Source: JAQBDA01 sp964525785
GTDB taxonomy: Bacteria > Chloroflexota > Anaerolineae > Anaerolineales > UBA4823
Direction: 5' to 3'
Assembly (NCBI GenBank): GCA_964525785.1
Contig: CAZGIX010000001.1
Span: forward strand, 1 to 64,000
Length of the DNA: 64,000 bases
In this document: one piece after another, positions 25,801 to 34,520 of the stretch
Numbering within the stretch: position 1 is the first letter of the stretch
Layout: every line of letters begins with the position of its first letter
Notes under the pieces: generated by a model
Database searches by the model: none
What the model was told of the DNA's origin: nothing
What the model saw: the letters and a program-made list of their open reading frames with translations, nothing else
Position numbers and translations under genes: made by a program

Positions 25801-28717
25801 TCCTGTCGTAGGAGTAAGACTCCCAATCGTATTGTGCCAGTTCCAGCTTAACAGAGCGTTGGCTGACCGGTAGGTTCTCCAGGTCGGTAATATTGCCCGA
25901 TACCCGAAATTCTTCGCCGGGGGTCTTCAGCCAATTTCCGGTGTCCAGCTTGTAGATCTCAGAGGTGTTATATACCTTGAACACTGTAAAGGCACTGACC
26001 GTCTGATGGCTGCCGTCATCGAGGGTGGCCTCCAATCCCCAGGTAGTATGAATCCCATTCGTGGATGCCAACGAGTCGGTATAGCCCATGCTGCCCGTAG
26101 TTGCAGGAAAACCGTATGAGAAATGCCCTTGCGCGTCGGTACGACCCTCCGTTTCGGTATCGTAACCTCCCACCCACACGTACTCCGGTGTATCTCTCTC
26201 GTCTGAGTCGGAATATGAATAATCATATTCCACCAGCTCGTAGAGTTTGGTGGTCACGAAAGCTCCGGCAACCTGCTGGCCAAAGAAATAGCTGGCGTCT
26301 AAATCTACCTGCACTGGATCAGCAGCAACATAGTATGTCTGGTCGGTGTTGATGTTGATCGTGAAATCTGGCTTACGGTAATCCTGTACTTTAAATAACT
26401 GGCGGTGGATATCATCCATGACTTCCAGCTCGATCTGGTAGTCTCCCAGCATGGCGCCTTCAGCTAGTAGAAACTCACCATTAAGGGTTCCAAAGGCACT
26501 AGTCGCCAGCTCATAGGTTTGGACGATGTTATTGCGCGCATCCCGAATGCGCATGGTCGCTGGAGTTCCTTCGGTCATCAATTCGATTTGAGAGTCATTA
26601 TCCAAACGTAAAACTGCTTTGAAGTAGACGCTTTGGCCCGGCTTATAGATTGGGCGATCGGTGTAGATATATGCGGCGGTGCGCATCGTTTTAGGTGCTG
26701 CCTGCCACCAGCCCCACCAACCTGCTCCCGTTTGCCATTCGTTGCTCAAACCGCTAACGGTAATATCTGTGCCCTCGAAATCTCGCCCGGTGAGCGCCAG
26801 GCTATCCTCGGCAACGACAATTAGCGGCTGTGGATCGCGAGCTACTCGCGCCTGGTATATGCCGATCTCGTCTGCACGCCCCTGGGCGATCTGCTCGCCG
26901 TCGCGCGCGAATATGCTGATCCTGGTCCCCGGTCTGGAATTGCCGTTAATATCTGTGATCCAGCACACAATCTGCCCTTCAGCCTGTTTCACCACCAGGG
27001 TGTTGCGTGTCAGCACCAGCAGCAGTTGGTCGGTAGCTCCGGCTGGGGAGTTCATAGTGAGCACATACAGCCCAGCATCGATATCATCAGGTATGATCGT
27101 TTCACGCGATGTGCCCTCCCATCCACCTGATCTGCCGCGCAGATTATCCTCCCACTCAGTGATGAGTGCCCCCCCAGCGGTGCTGATCGGCCCACGCTCG
27201 AAGCCCGCAACGCCGCGAAATCCGGAGGAATAGCGATCCAGAAACTGCTCCAGGTTTAAGCGATGGATTGTGAAGCTGATCGGTCCGCTGTCCTGGGGAG
27301 CGTAATACTGCACTGCGCGGCGCCCGTCCACGTCAATAACCTGGGCGTTCGGACCGTAATCGCCAAAACCCGGCGCTCCGTAGCGGTACGGAGCAAAGGC
27401 GGTGAAAGTAAGCAAATAAGGCTCAAGCAGGGCAGGCTCGCCTTGTGCAGTGAGTGCGTCTGTAGTCAGGCTGACGGTATAGCTGTGATCTGGCTCAAAG
27501 CCGCTCTCCGGTTGGAAAATAAGGGTACGACCTTCCCAGGTAAAGCTGCCTTTGATGGCGGGTTCCACATGGAATGCTGCTTCAGTTGAGGAGTGATCCA
27601 TCTCGAGGGTAAAGGTAATCTGGACTGGCTCATTATGCGGGTGAGCTCCATCCATGGGGAGTGGGTCGGTCCACAGAATTGGGGGAGGCGTCTGGAAAAT
27701 TACCGGTGGGGGTGGAGGAAGTGAATCACCATGATTGTCGAGCAGCCCGTCGGTGAGGCTGATCGAATATTGCGTGCTGTAGGGAAGGCTTTGGGAGCCA
27801 ACAAGGACGATCTGCTTTTCTCCTTGTCGAGTCCATGTGCCCTGGGTAGATGGTTCGATGTGGATGATCTGATTTAGATCCAGGTTCTGGATAGAGTAGT
27901 TTAACAAGATTTCGATCAGCCCGTTCTCAACCACATCGCTTCCATCGGATACTTCATTAACCAGCGCTGGCAGGCTATAATCCCAGCGGTAATCTTCTCC
28001 GAGAGTTATCCCTCGAGCGTCCTTTGCCTCACCCGCCAGGGTAAAATGATAGCGCTGACCCGGATTCAGGAGCTGCTGAGGGGTGATGGATGCGGTGTTC
28101 CCATGCCAACGAATGTTTAACGGGAGATCTGGCTGTACGTCCAAGGCACTTGCGAAGGATTTGGCATCCATCGCCTGATCGAAAACAAGCTGGATGCTGG
28201 GTTTGCGATTTTCCAGGCTTGTTTCAGCCGGCGTGCGGGTGAGAAGCTGGGGAGGAGGCAGGATTGATATTTCCCATTTGATCGCATCTTCCAGAACGCC
28301 GCCGTTATGGCTGCGTAAATCTTCGTTGAGCAGGAGCTGGTAAGTTTGGTTGGATTTAAATCCGGTCAGCGGTGTGAAAGTCAGGCTCGTTTTGCTCTCA
28401 TCCCAACGGATCTCGCCGTCTACCCAGGGATAAGTCAGCAGGGGGAATGTTGTGCTCTCCGGGTCCATCCCCTGATTGAACTGCACTTTGATGGGTGCTC
28501 CTGGTAGGAAATGGTCTAGATCGATATCGGATTGTATCTCCGCGGAAACCGGGGTGGGGGTGGTCTCTGGTCGGGGGGAGTCCGTGGGTTTGGGCTGCAC
28601 CTGGGCGACTGCTGCAGACTCAGCCTGGCTGTCGGCTGTCTTGGGGACAGGCGATGCTCCACGACACGAGAGCAGGAGTCCAAAGATAAGTGAGGCAAGA
28701 ATCAACCGGCGAATCAT
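22832..28717 (-). CDS. bacterial alpha-2-macroglobulin-like lipoprotein with thioester
   Basis: 1961 residues. Lipoprotein signal ends L-L-S-C18, so the protein is lipid-anchored outside the membrane. Residues about 60-450 hold repeated Ig-like (Big_5) units (FNQGMDPEST, FDQAMDAKS, FTLEMDHSS). Macroglobulin MG domains follow, then a bait-like glycine/serine-rich region near 1210 (MGGMGGGGGGDSG), an A2M domain and a terpenoid-cyclase-like thioester domain with C1468-V-E-Q1471 and GWGWWYDDQTHDYQTAW. Such proteins trap proteases through the internal thioester and are often paired with PBP1C; no PBP gene adjoins here. GGGAGG is 7 nt before the ATG. Confidence 0.92.
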   Translation of the reverse strand: MIRRLILASLIFGLLLSCRGASPVPKTADSQAESAAVAQVQPKPTDSPRPETTPTPVSAEIQSDIDLDHFLPGAPIKVQFNQGMDPESTTFPLLTYPWVDGEIRWDESKTSLTFTPLTGFKSNQTYQLLLNEDLRSHNGGVLEDAIKWEISILPPPQLLTRTPAETSLENRKPSIQLVFDQAMDAKSFASALDVQPDLPLNIRWHGNTASITPQQLLNPGQRYHFTLAGEAKDARGITLGEDYRWDYSLPALVNEVSDGSDVVENGLIEILLNYSIQNLDLNQIIHIEPSTQGTWTRQGEKQIVLVGSQSLPYSTQYSISLTDGLLDNHGDSLPPPPPVIFQTPPPILWTDPLPMDGAHPHNEPVQITFTLEMDHSSTEAAFHVEPAIKGSFTWEGRTLIFQPESGFEPDHSYTVSLTTDALTAQGEPALLEPYLLTFTAFAPYRYGAPGFGDYGPNAQVIDVDGRRAVQYYAPQDSGPISFTIHRLNLEQFLDRYSSGFRGVAGFERGPISTAGGALITEWEDNLRGRSGGWEGTSRETIIPDDIDAGLYVLTMNSPAGATDQLLLVLTRNTLVVKQAEGQIVCWITDINGNSRPGTRISIFARDGEQIAQGRADEIGIYQARVARDPQPLIVVAEDSLALTGRDFEGTDITVSGLSNEWQTGAGWWGWWQAAPKTMRTAAYIYTDRPIYKPGQSVYFKAVLRLDNDSQIELMTEGTPATMRIRDARNNIVQTYELATSAFGTLNGEFLLAEGAMLGDYQIELEVMDDIHRQLFKVQDYRKPDFTININTDQTYYVAADPVQVDLDASYFFGQQVAGAFVTTKLYELVEYDYSYSDSDERDTPEYVWVGGYDTETEGRTDAQGHFSYGFPATTGSMGYTDSLASTNGIHTTWGLEATLDDGSHQTVSAFTVFKVYNTSEIYKLDTGNWLKTPGEEFRVSGNITDLENLPVSQRSVKLELAQYDWESYSYDRIVQSFDLISDKDGLFEIGMTIDRSGYYQLRLVGKDSHDNAILETTWLYAYRPRDRWASDYIETLRIAADKSTYTPGETARLMIESSFSGSALLTFERGTTRRAQAVQLTSPVTLVEVPIQSEDAPNIYITVNAWQEQDTRLTQDTYTSLNDSKLRTASVELLVPVVGRRLNINITPDQPDYAPGDEATFTIEVTDEQGNPVQAELSAALVDEAIFSLSENLSGSIFDAFYAPRDHIVRTYDSMALERYLMMGGMGGGGGGDSGNPRSDFPDTAAWFPLLTTDEQGSVTFSLTLPDSLTSWRLTARAITIDHMVGDSQVNIVTKKEIVVRPILPNILTNGDKVELSAMLHNYSSEPVELAVSIQIHNGDESGQPASTPPILISGSPTQSLNLSPGEVRMLGWNGEVLAAGSARVTVSAIPVDTALVGDAVVLLLPIQERAVAEVNNQVGDFTGEFNTAIVVPGGVLESSTVLIEVSRSIAGTLLTGLEFLTGYPYGCVEQTMSRALPNAVVGRAFHQLGVSNPTLESDLPALINAGLQRLYGYQHNDGGWGWWYDDQTHDYQTAWVVFGLAVTAEAGYEGDPQVIQRGADWLKAYVQDPNPVAMGYAGDHITAYTGDQEFEGADLRTQAFALFSLAYAGYGDIDATLRLADQAYELDTFSEAALALALFKLGAHEQAQAILALLAESAVQRDGLVYWPNPYEDGHYYEKTMSSSVRSTALALDAFVNIRPDHPLVPGMVRWLMKQRSQNGWGSTNETAFTIIALTDHLLAEQALTADTEYAISLNDDVISSGLLGPGEPVISLEVPVTQLQTGGNLISMHSASDQRLYYLINSRMEFPYEQVEAAGSVQVERTYTSADTNEVITSYKTGELLRVTLRVTLPDKGFFIIVEDKLPGGLEALNESLNTTSHEQTLYEEPTYYWQDYGYNNKEVHSDRVSFFISELGFGEHTYSYLARATRSGSFTALPAEVYAMYDATVWGRSASDSIEVLP

Positions 28718-28896
28718 GTGGTTCCCTCCCCAATCGATCGTCAGACCACGCAGCCTGGCAGCATAAAAGGTTTATACCTGATTGATTATTAGAGTTACAG
28801 ATGGTTGTATGCTACATGCGTACGCATATAAGTTTACCGACTATCAAATACCTATGCATCCTACTTTTGAATGAATGCCGAAGTGCGAATGGATGA

Positions 28897-31320
28897 TTAT
28901 CGGCGATCGTCGACCGGCTTGCCCAGGATTAAATCCGCCTGCTGGAAGATGCCGCATGAGAAGTGATTTCCCAATGGAGCAAGCTGCTCTCCATCAACGA
29001 ATACCCGTTCGAGTTTATCTGCATGAAGGACTGTCTCAATATCCGGGTAAGGGAAGGGGTATTCACCTTCGGTTTGCCAATCGATTCGGTATCCATGCGG
29101 TATTGTATGCATCTTATACTTATCTACTCGCCCCGCACCAAACCCATCGCCGGCATCGGAATACAACAGGCTGTTCCCCTCTCCCGGGTAGATGTTAAGG
29201 GACAATCGCTCTCTGTCTAACAAAGGCAGCAGTAATCCGCCGCGCACAAATACCGGTATATTCTCCAGGTTCACCGGTATGGTAAAGTTCCCCGGTCCTT
29301 GATAGAAATGATCGTCCCAGAAAGAATACCATGACCCTTTTGGAAAACTAACCTGGCGCTTCTCCAGCCCAACAGAAAATACTGGGGCGATGAGCAGGGT
29401 GTCCCCTAACATGTAGCCGTCATCGATATCCCACAGCTCTGGTTGATCCTGATCCCTAAAAAAGATGGGGCGTACAATTGGATAACCTCGCTGGCTGGCT
29501 TCCCAAGCAAGCGTATATAGATAAGGCAGGAGCTGATAACGCAAATTGATATAGCGGCGTATGATGCCTGTATATGGTTCGCCAAACACCCACGGCTCGC
29601 GTCTTTGGGTGATCAATGAGGAATGCGTCCGAAAGAACGGCAGGAATGCAGCCAGCTGGAACCAGCGCGTATATAGCTCCGGAGTTGGATCGCCACTGAA
29701 GCCACCGATGTCCGGACCGCAGTAAGGAATTCCGGAAAATGCCAGAGCGAGTGTCGCGGTCAGGCTGAGCTTCAATCCTGCCCAGGTGCTCTCGCTGTCA
29801 GCAGTCCAGTTCCAGGCATAGCGTTGGTTGCCTGCCCATCCCGATCGAGATAGGATCCAGGGTCGCTTGTGAGGAGCGTACTGCTTCATTGCCGCGTATC
29901 CAGCCCGGTTCATCTGCAGCCCGTACACGTTATGTCCCTGGTAGTGATCACCTCCGGTCCCTTCCAGGTCGAGACTCATATTGAGGGGGAGATGATTGCC
30001 GCCCCAAGCATTGAACGCAGTCGGCTCATTCATATCGTGCCAGATACCATCCAGACCCCGTTTGAGAAGGCGAGGATAGAACTCCTGCCACCATTTCCGC
30101 ACACGAGAAGAAGTAAAATCAGGGAACACGGTCGGTCCGGAAAATGCCACCGCGGTAAGTGTTTTTCCACCGGGGTCGGTGCAGTAGGCGTTTGCTTCCA
30201 GTCCGCTGCGGTAGATATCGTACCCGTCTTCCACCTTGATACCTGGATCCAGGATGCCTGCTAAGTGAATTCCATCGCGCTTTAAATCTGCAGACAGCTC
30301 TTCAATGTCCGCGAAGCGGTCAGGATCGAAAGTGAAGGACCTGCGATCATGCATGTAATCAAGGTCCAGATGGACAGCGCTTAGATTGAGGCGATGCTCC
30401 TTGAAACCTTGAACCACCTGGCGGATGTCTTCAGTAGATTTGTATCCCCATCGAGATTGGTGGTAGCCTAGACTCCAGATTGGCGGCAGCGGGGCTTTTC
30501 CCGTCAGGCAGCTGAATTGCTCGATTGCACTCGAAAATGGTCCTTGGATGAAGTAATAACGCAGCGCGCCCATCTCGAAGGTAAGCCTGGCTGAATCCGA
30601 CTCATAAGTCGAGCGGCTGCCCATCTCAAAAGTCGATGGGCAATGGTTTTCATAGAATATCAGATAGCTTCCCCCTTCGTGAAGCCCGAAAAATACCGGT
30701 ATCGGCATATAGAGCGGATCGATCCCAGGCCCGTAGATACCTCCAGGATCGGTGGCCCACATGCGGTGCGTCTGGGCGCGTAAGTTCAATCCCTGGGCGT
30801 GAAGCCCCAATCCGTAGATGTGCTCCCCTGGCAGCAGTGAAGCCTGCTGCACCCAGCCTTGACCTGAGCGTACAGGTGGATAGAGTGAATGCAGCAGGCT
30901 GTTGTTCGGGTCGAGAAACTGCACCTGGCCTGTCGCATGGACCTCTATTTGTAGATCTGAAGTGGAAAGGAGAAAACCATCCTGGAGAGGTAGGTGATGA
31001 ACATCCGTCTCTGGCCACTTTGCTTGCTCGATTGCATAAGGCACTGGCAGCCTGCCGGGCTGCCAGGTTAACCGCGCCAGGTCTTTGGCGAGAAAGACCA
31101 ATTCAAGGCTGGCATGTTCAAAGCCAATCTGCCAGCCGTGCGGTACTGGATCGGTTTTGGTCAGCTTCCCAATTGGTGAGCTGGATTTGGCCAACCGCTG
31201 GCGGTAGGTGCGATCCGAACACTGCCTGGACAGGCTGAAACGAATAGCGCGCAGGCTGTTAGCAATGCCGAGGCCTTTTACTCCCAGGAGAATAGTGACC
31301 AGACTACGTGGTGTAGACAC
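28897..31320 (-). CDS. glycoside hydrolase family 31 alpha-glucosidase
   Basis: 807 residues with an N-terminal beta-sandwich (GEHIYGLGLHAQGLNLR), a (beta/alpha)8 barrel and C-terminal beta domains. The GH31 nucleophile is D429 in GIWHDMNEP and the likely acid/base is D508 in WTADSESTW. LDLDYMHDRRSFTFDPDRF matches the substrate-binding loop of alpha-glucosidases. No signal peptide is evident, so it is probably cytosolic, hydrolysing alpha-linked oligosaccharides. Start GTG 31320 is the only long option and lacks a good ribosome site; the first 40 residues are poorly conserved-looking. Confidence 0.93.
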   Translation of the reverse strand: MSTPRSLVTILLGVKGLGIANSLRAIRFSLSRQCSDRTYRQRLAKSSSPIGKLTKTDPVPHGWQIGFEHASLELVFLAKDLARLTWQPGRLPVPYAIEQAKWPETDVHHLPLQDGFLLSTSDLQIEVHATGQVQFLDPNNSLLHSLYPPVRSGQGWVQQASLLPGEHIYGLGLHAQGLNLRAQTHRMWATDPGGIYGPGIDPLYMPIPVFFGLHEGGSYLIFYENHCPSTFEMGSRSTYESDSARLTFEMGALRYYFIQGPFSSAIEQFSCLTGKAPLPPIWSLGYHQSRWGYKSTEDIRQVVQGFKEHRLNLSAVHLDLDYMHDRRSFTFDPDRFADIEELSADLKRDGIHLAGILDPGIKVEDGYDIYRSGLEANAYCTDPGGKTLTAVAFSGPTVFPDFTSSRVRKWWQEFYPRLLKRGLDGIWHDMNEPTAFNAWGGNHLPLNMSLDLEGTGGDHYQGHNVYGLQMNRAGYAAMKQYAPHKRPWILSRSGWAGNQRYAWNWTADSESTWAGLKLSLTATLALAFSGIPYCGPDIGGFSGDPTPELYTRWFQLAAFLPFFRTHSSLITQRREPWVFGEPYTGIIRRYINLRYQLLPYLYTLAWEASQRGYPIVRPIFFRDQDQPELWDIDDGYMLGDTLLIAPVFSVGLEKRQVSFPKGSWYSFWDDHFYQGPGNFTIPVNLENIPVFVRGGLLLPLLDRERLSLNIYPGEGNSLLYSDAGDGFGAGRVDKYKMHTIPHGYRIDWQTEGEYPFPYPDIETVLHADKLERVFVDGEQLAPLGNHFSCGIFQQADLILGKPVDDRR

Positions 31321-31438
31321 AAGACGGATCTAGGTAATTTGTTTGGCATCTTGCGCATAGCCATTATTGGGTTCTGAGGGACCCGATCAGCTGAATGGCA
31401 ACTATATGAGATTAGTATCTCCGCATAGCAATTGCTTG

Positions 31439-32725
31439 TCAAGTTACAAAATATATTCTACAAGCTTCATCGATTAAGGATGGAGTAAGTCGGGGGGGTA
31501 CGTTGTCGTATTCGCATAAAGCCTGGATCGTCCTCAAGATGTCGCGAGGATGGACTGACTGCAGCGTCCTCCCGGTTTGCAGATACCAACGCTGCAGCAG
31601 ATACACGAAGGCTTCACGCTCGAAAGCAATTCCATAAACTTTTGACATCGTTATAAAGATCTGATAAAAAAGCTTCTCATCCGGGGACCCGACCTCAACT
31701 TTAATATGTATACGCCGTAAGAAGGCATCGTCAACCAACGAGCGGGGCTCAAGATTGGTGCTGAATACCAGGAACATTCGGAAAGGAACGACAATGGTCT
31801 GCCCGGTGTTCAACCGTAGGAAATCGATCAAGTTTTCAAGGGGCACAATCCAGCGATTGAGCAGATCTTCAGGGCGCACTTGTTGGCGACCAAAATCGTC
31901 GATTAAGAACATGCCCCCATTGGCTTTCAATTGCAGCGGAGCTTCATAAAACTTCGCTACCGGATCAAAGCGCAGATCAAGGGCATCCATTTTGAGCTCG
32001 CCGCCCACCATTACAGTGGGACGTTTAAACATTCCCCAGCGTTGATCGACGCGCCCGATCTCAATGGTGCGATTCCCTTCAACCGGGATAGACTTATGTA
32101 CCAACCGGTCGTGAATTTGGATGACCTGACCGCCGGCGGTGAGTGCATATGGTATCCAGATCGGATCGGTTCCGGCAATGAGATGTCCAATCGCCTCAGC
32201 GATTGTGGTCTTGCCGTTGCCTGGTGGACCATAAAGAAAAAGAGAGGTGCCTGAATTGATAGCTGGTCCAATGCGGCGATGAAAATCATCTGGCAAAATC
32301 AATGTTTTTATCGCATCTTTTACCTGGTGCGATGAGATCCTCTGCCGGCGCTGTGTTTGGAGCTCGATCCCGCGATTGTAGTATGGGATAGAGACCGGTA
32401 CCGGACCTATATAGGAGCTACGCTCGTTGGCGTCTCGGGCGCGCTGCTCTCCGGCATCAGTCAAGGCATATGAATACCCAAGGCGCCCCAGGTCCGAGCT
32501 GACCTTTGAGACTTCAACGAGGTGTTCTTTTTGCATCCAGAGCAGCAAATTGTCGATCAACCGGTTCGGTATTTTGAGCACCTCAACAAACCGGCTTAGT
32601 GAAACATTTCCCTCATTGAACAATAAACGAAAGATCAAGTCAATCACAATATTCTGGGGGATGTGGAGTGAATCCAGATCTTGTGGTTCGGCCAATATTT
32701 CCTTAAGACTCATCTCTCCAACCAT
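31439..32725 (-). CDS. AAA ATPase with N-terminal winged-helix-like domain
   Basis: 428 residues. The first ~100 residues look like a winged-helix domain (FNEGNVSLSRFVEVLKIPNRLIDNLLLWMQKEHLVEV...YALTDAGEQRARD). The AAA core has Walker A G166-P-P-G-N-G-K-T-T, Walker B FLIDD (273-277), sensor FLVFSTN and an arginine-finger candidate in DDAFLRRIHI. AGGAG is about 10 nt before the ATG. It is divergently transcribed from the FHA-GAF-cyclase gene across 209 nt containing a palindrome, suggesting a signalling module. Client unknown. Confidence 0.85.
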   Translation of the reverse strand: MVGEMSLKEILAEPQDLDSLHIPQNIVIDLIFRLLFNEGNVSLSRFVEVLKIPNRLIDNLLLWMQKEHLVEVSKVSSDLGRLGYSYALTDAGEQRARDANERSSYIGPVPVSIPYYNRGIELQTQRRQRISSHQVKDAIKTLILPDDFHRRIGPAINSGTSLFLYGPPGNGKTTIAEAIGHLIAGTDPIWIPYALTAGGQVIQIHDRLVHKSIPVEGNRTIEIGRVDQRWGMFKRPTVMVGGELKMDALDLRFDPVAKFYEAPLQLKANGGMFLIDDFGRQQVRPEDLLNRWIVPLENLIDFLRLNTGQTIVVPFRMFLVFSTNLEPRSLVDDAFLRRIHIKVEVGSPDEKLFYQIFITMSKVYGIAFEREAFVYLLQRWYLQTGRTLQSVHPRDILRTIQALCEYDNVPPRLTPSLIDEACRIYFVT

Positions 32726-32795
32726 CTATACACTCCTGGAAGGTAAATAATTACCCCTCACCTCTCTAGAGACTAGAACTGATTTTAACATCCTC

Positions 32796-32814
32796 TTAGC
32801 GAAAACTTCGCTAA
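32796..32814. promoter_or_regulatory. operator-like palindrome between divergent ATPase and cyclase genes
   Basis: A perfect 8-bp inverted repeat TTAGCGAA / TTCGCTAA with a 3-nt centre lies between two divergently transcribed genes, about 60 nt upstream of the putative cyclase promoter. It could bind a dimeric regulator; a hairpin role is possible but it is not at a gene end. Confidence 0.4.
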
Positions 32815-32873
32815 AAAGGTGTGAAATCACCATGCAAAGTTGTAAGCTACCAGATCAATGAACGAAAGAATCT

Positions 32874-32902
32874 TTTACTTTCTACCAGTTATCCTGTAAA
32901 AT
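32874..32902 (+). promoter_or_regulatory. candidate promoter of the FHA-GAF-cyclase gene
   Basis: TTTACT (32874-32879), a 17-nt spacer and TAAAAT (32897-32902). It is followed by a Shine-Dalgarno AGGTGAGG and the ATG at 32935. The same TTTACT-N17 arrangement is seen upstream of the acyl-CoA synthetase gene. Confidence 0.5.
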
Positions 32903-32934
32903 TAAATGCGGCTCTTTAGGTGAGGTATTAGCAT

Positions 32935-34425
32935 ATGTGGTTGTTGATCCTGCGTTCATTAGATGGAAAACCGCGTGAGTATTCTATCTCGCCCGGACGC
33001 ACCACGATTGGTCGGCGGGCGGATAATGATATTGTCATTTCGGACCTGTCTGCTTCGCGCCTGCATGCAGAAATACTGTTTGATCCCGAAGAGGATAATC
33101 TCATTGTCCGGGATTTAGGCAGTACGAACGGTACCTTCGTTAATCGTGAGCGCCTGATCGAACCGCGCTTGCTTTCGCCAAGAGATGTGATCCGCATCGG
33201 AGAGCATCTGATAACGGTCTTCCAGCCTCAACCCAGCCTTCCAACCGGGTCTCTTGTGCCAGGCACGCAGGTGCTGACCCGGGATGTTGTGCTGGAGTCG
33301 ATCGACCAGCATGCGGTTTTGATGTACGATGCGGCTCGAAAGCTGAATACTGTGCTTGATGTTGACAGTGCCTTGCGTGAAGTCGCTTCGATGATTCGCC
33401 TGGCGTTAGGTGCGGATCGATGTGAGGTAATCCTTCCTGAAAAGTTTGATAACCTGCGTGATATTGGTTTTCCCGTGACGATTGCCAAGATGGCTGTCGA
33501 GCGGCGGTCCGTTGTAAATATTCCCGACATCTCACTAGAAGAAGATCGCATTCGAGAGAGTGCCTCCTTGCTCCGTATTTGCGCTGTGCTATGCGTGCCT
33601 GTCTTAAGCGGAGATGAGGTGATGGCGCTTATCTATATGTATAAAACAAATCCTGCTGAACGACCGTTCGACCAACAGGATATCCAGCTGGCAGTTGCTA
33701 TCAGCCATCAAGCTGCATTGACCCTTCAGAGAATGCAGTTATTGGAACGTGTTTCCGGAGAGCAGCGTGTTCGCCAGGTACTTCAGCGCTTTGTCTCCCC
33801 AACCGAAGTTGAGTTCATCATGAAGAACTATAAGACTACAGGTGTGCTGCCTGGTTTGGGGGAACACCGGATAACAGTCTTGTTCGCGGATATTGCTGAC
33901 TCAACCGGTCTGGCGGAGCGCCAGGGGCCCAAGGTATTTGGGGACTTGCTCAGCCGGTACTATCAGGAAATGACCAAAATTATTTTCGATTCAGGCGGAT
34001 TGGTGGATAAATATCTGGGAGATGGCATCATGGCGGTCTTCGGGATGACCGGGGATGCAGCCAATCACGAAGTGCGAGCCGTCCGGGCGGGATTGAAGAT
34101 GCTGGATACCCTGGAGTCCGTTTTCAGTGATTTCAACGAGGATATCCGTATTGGAGTTGGTGTAAACACCGGTGAAGTTGTTGCGGGGTATGTCGGTACT
34201 GACCAGCGGGTCGAATTAACTGTTTTGGGCGATACAGTGAACGTGGCTGCCGGGCTGCAGACCATGGCAAGGCCAAATCGGATCATTGTTGGACCAGCTA
34301 CTCAGGCAGCGATTGTGGGGGTATTTGAAACGACACGTGTTGGGCCAATTACCGTCAAAGGTCGGACGCGTGATATTCAAGGGTACGAAGTTTTACGCAC
34401 GCCAAATTTCTCGGCAAGTTATTAG
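32935..34425 (+). CDS. FHA-GAF-class III adenylate/guanylate cyclase
   Basis: 496 residues. An FHA domain (about 1-97: GRTTIGRRADNDIVI, S41-R-L-H-A-E, GSTNGTFVN) binds phosphothreonine peptides. A GAF domain (about 125-268) senses a ligand. A class III cyclase domain (about 310-480) has metal ligands D319 and D363, purine-specificity K359 and D433, and transition-state N436. The partner arginine of the usual NxxxR is replaced by G440 (VNVAAGLQ), so activity may be reduced or altered. K/D suggest ATP as substrate. The FHA domain implies input from a Ser/Thr kinase. Confidence 0.93.
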   Translation: MWLLILRSLDGKPREYSISPGRTTIGRRADNDIVISDLSASRLHAEILFDPEEDNLIVRDLGSTNGTFVNRERLIEPRLLSPRDVIRIGEHLITVFQPQPSLPTGSLVPGTQVLTRDVVLESIDQHAVLMYDAARKLNTVLDVDSALREVASMIRLALGADRCEVILPEKFDNLRDIGFPVTIAKMAVERRSVVNIPDISLEEDRIRESASLLRICAVLCVPVLSGDEVMALIYMYKTNPAERPFDQQDIQLAVAISHQAALTLQRMQLLERVSGEQRVRQVLQRFVSPTEVEFIMKNYKTTGVLPGLGEHRITVLFADIADSTGLAERQGPKVFGDLLSRYYQEMTKIIFDSGGLVDKYLGDGIMAVFGMTGDAANHEVRAVRAGLKMLDTLESVFSDFNEDIRIGVGVNTGEVVAGYVGTDQRVELTVLGDTVNVAAGLQTMARPNRIIVGPATQAAIVGVFETTRVGPITVKGRTRDIQGYEVLRTPNFSASY

Positions 34426-34449
34426 AGACTATCTCAAAAACAGGAGGTT

Positions 34450-34503
34450 ATGGGGTGTATTTGGCGACGAAGCCGCCACATACACCCTATGTTACCATTT
34501 TTA
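34450..34503. terminator. terminator between the cyclase and the AttH-like gene
   Basis: The arms ATGGGGTGTAT (34450-34460) and ATACACCCTAT (34480-34490) pair over 11 bp (one G-U), with an inner GGCG/CGCC element. A T-run (TTTTT) follows on the plus strand around 34498. It sits between convergent genes. Confidence 0.6.
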
Positions 34504-34520
34504 AGATGGCCTCTAGTAGC

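Noticed and set aside
26679..27233. 184-codon open frame antisense to the macroglobulin gene
   Set aside because: Translation is serine/proline-rich noise typical of an antisense frame; no ribosome site or family resemblance.
30636..31238. 200-codon open frame antisense to the GH31 gene
   Set aside because: Arg/Ala/Ser-rich composition without motifs; the sense frame has intact catalytic residues.
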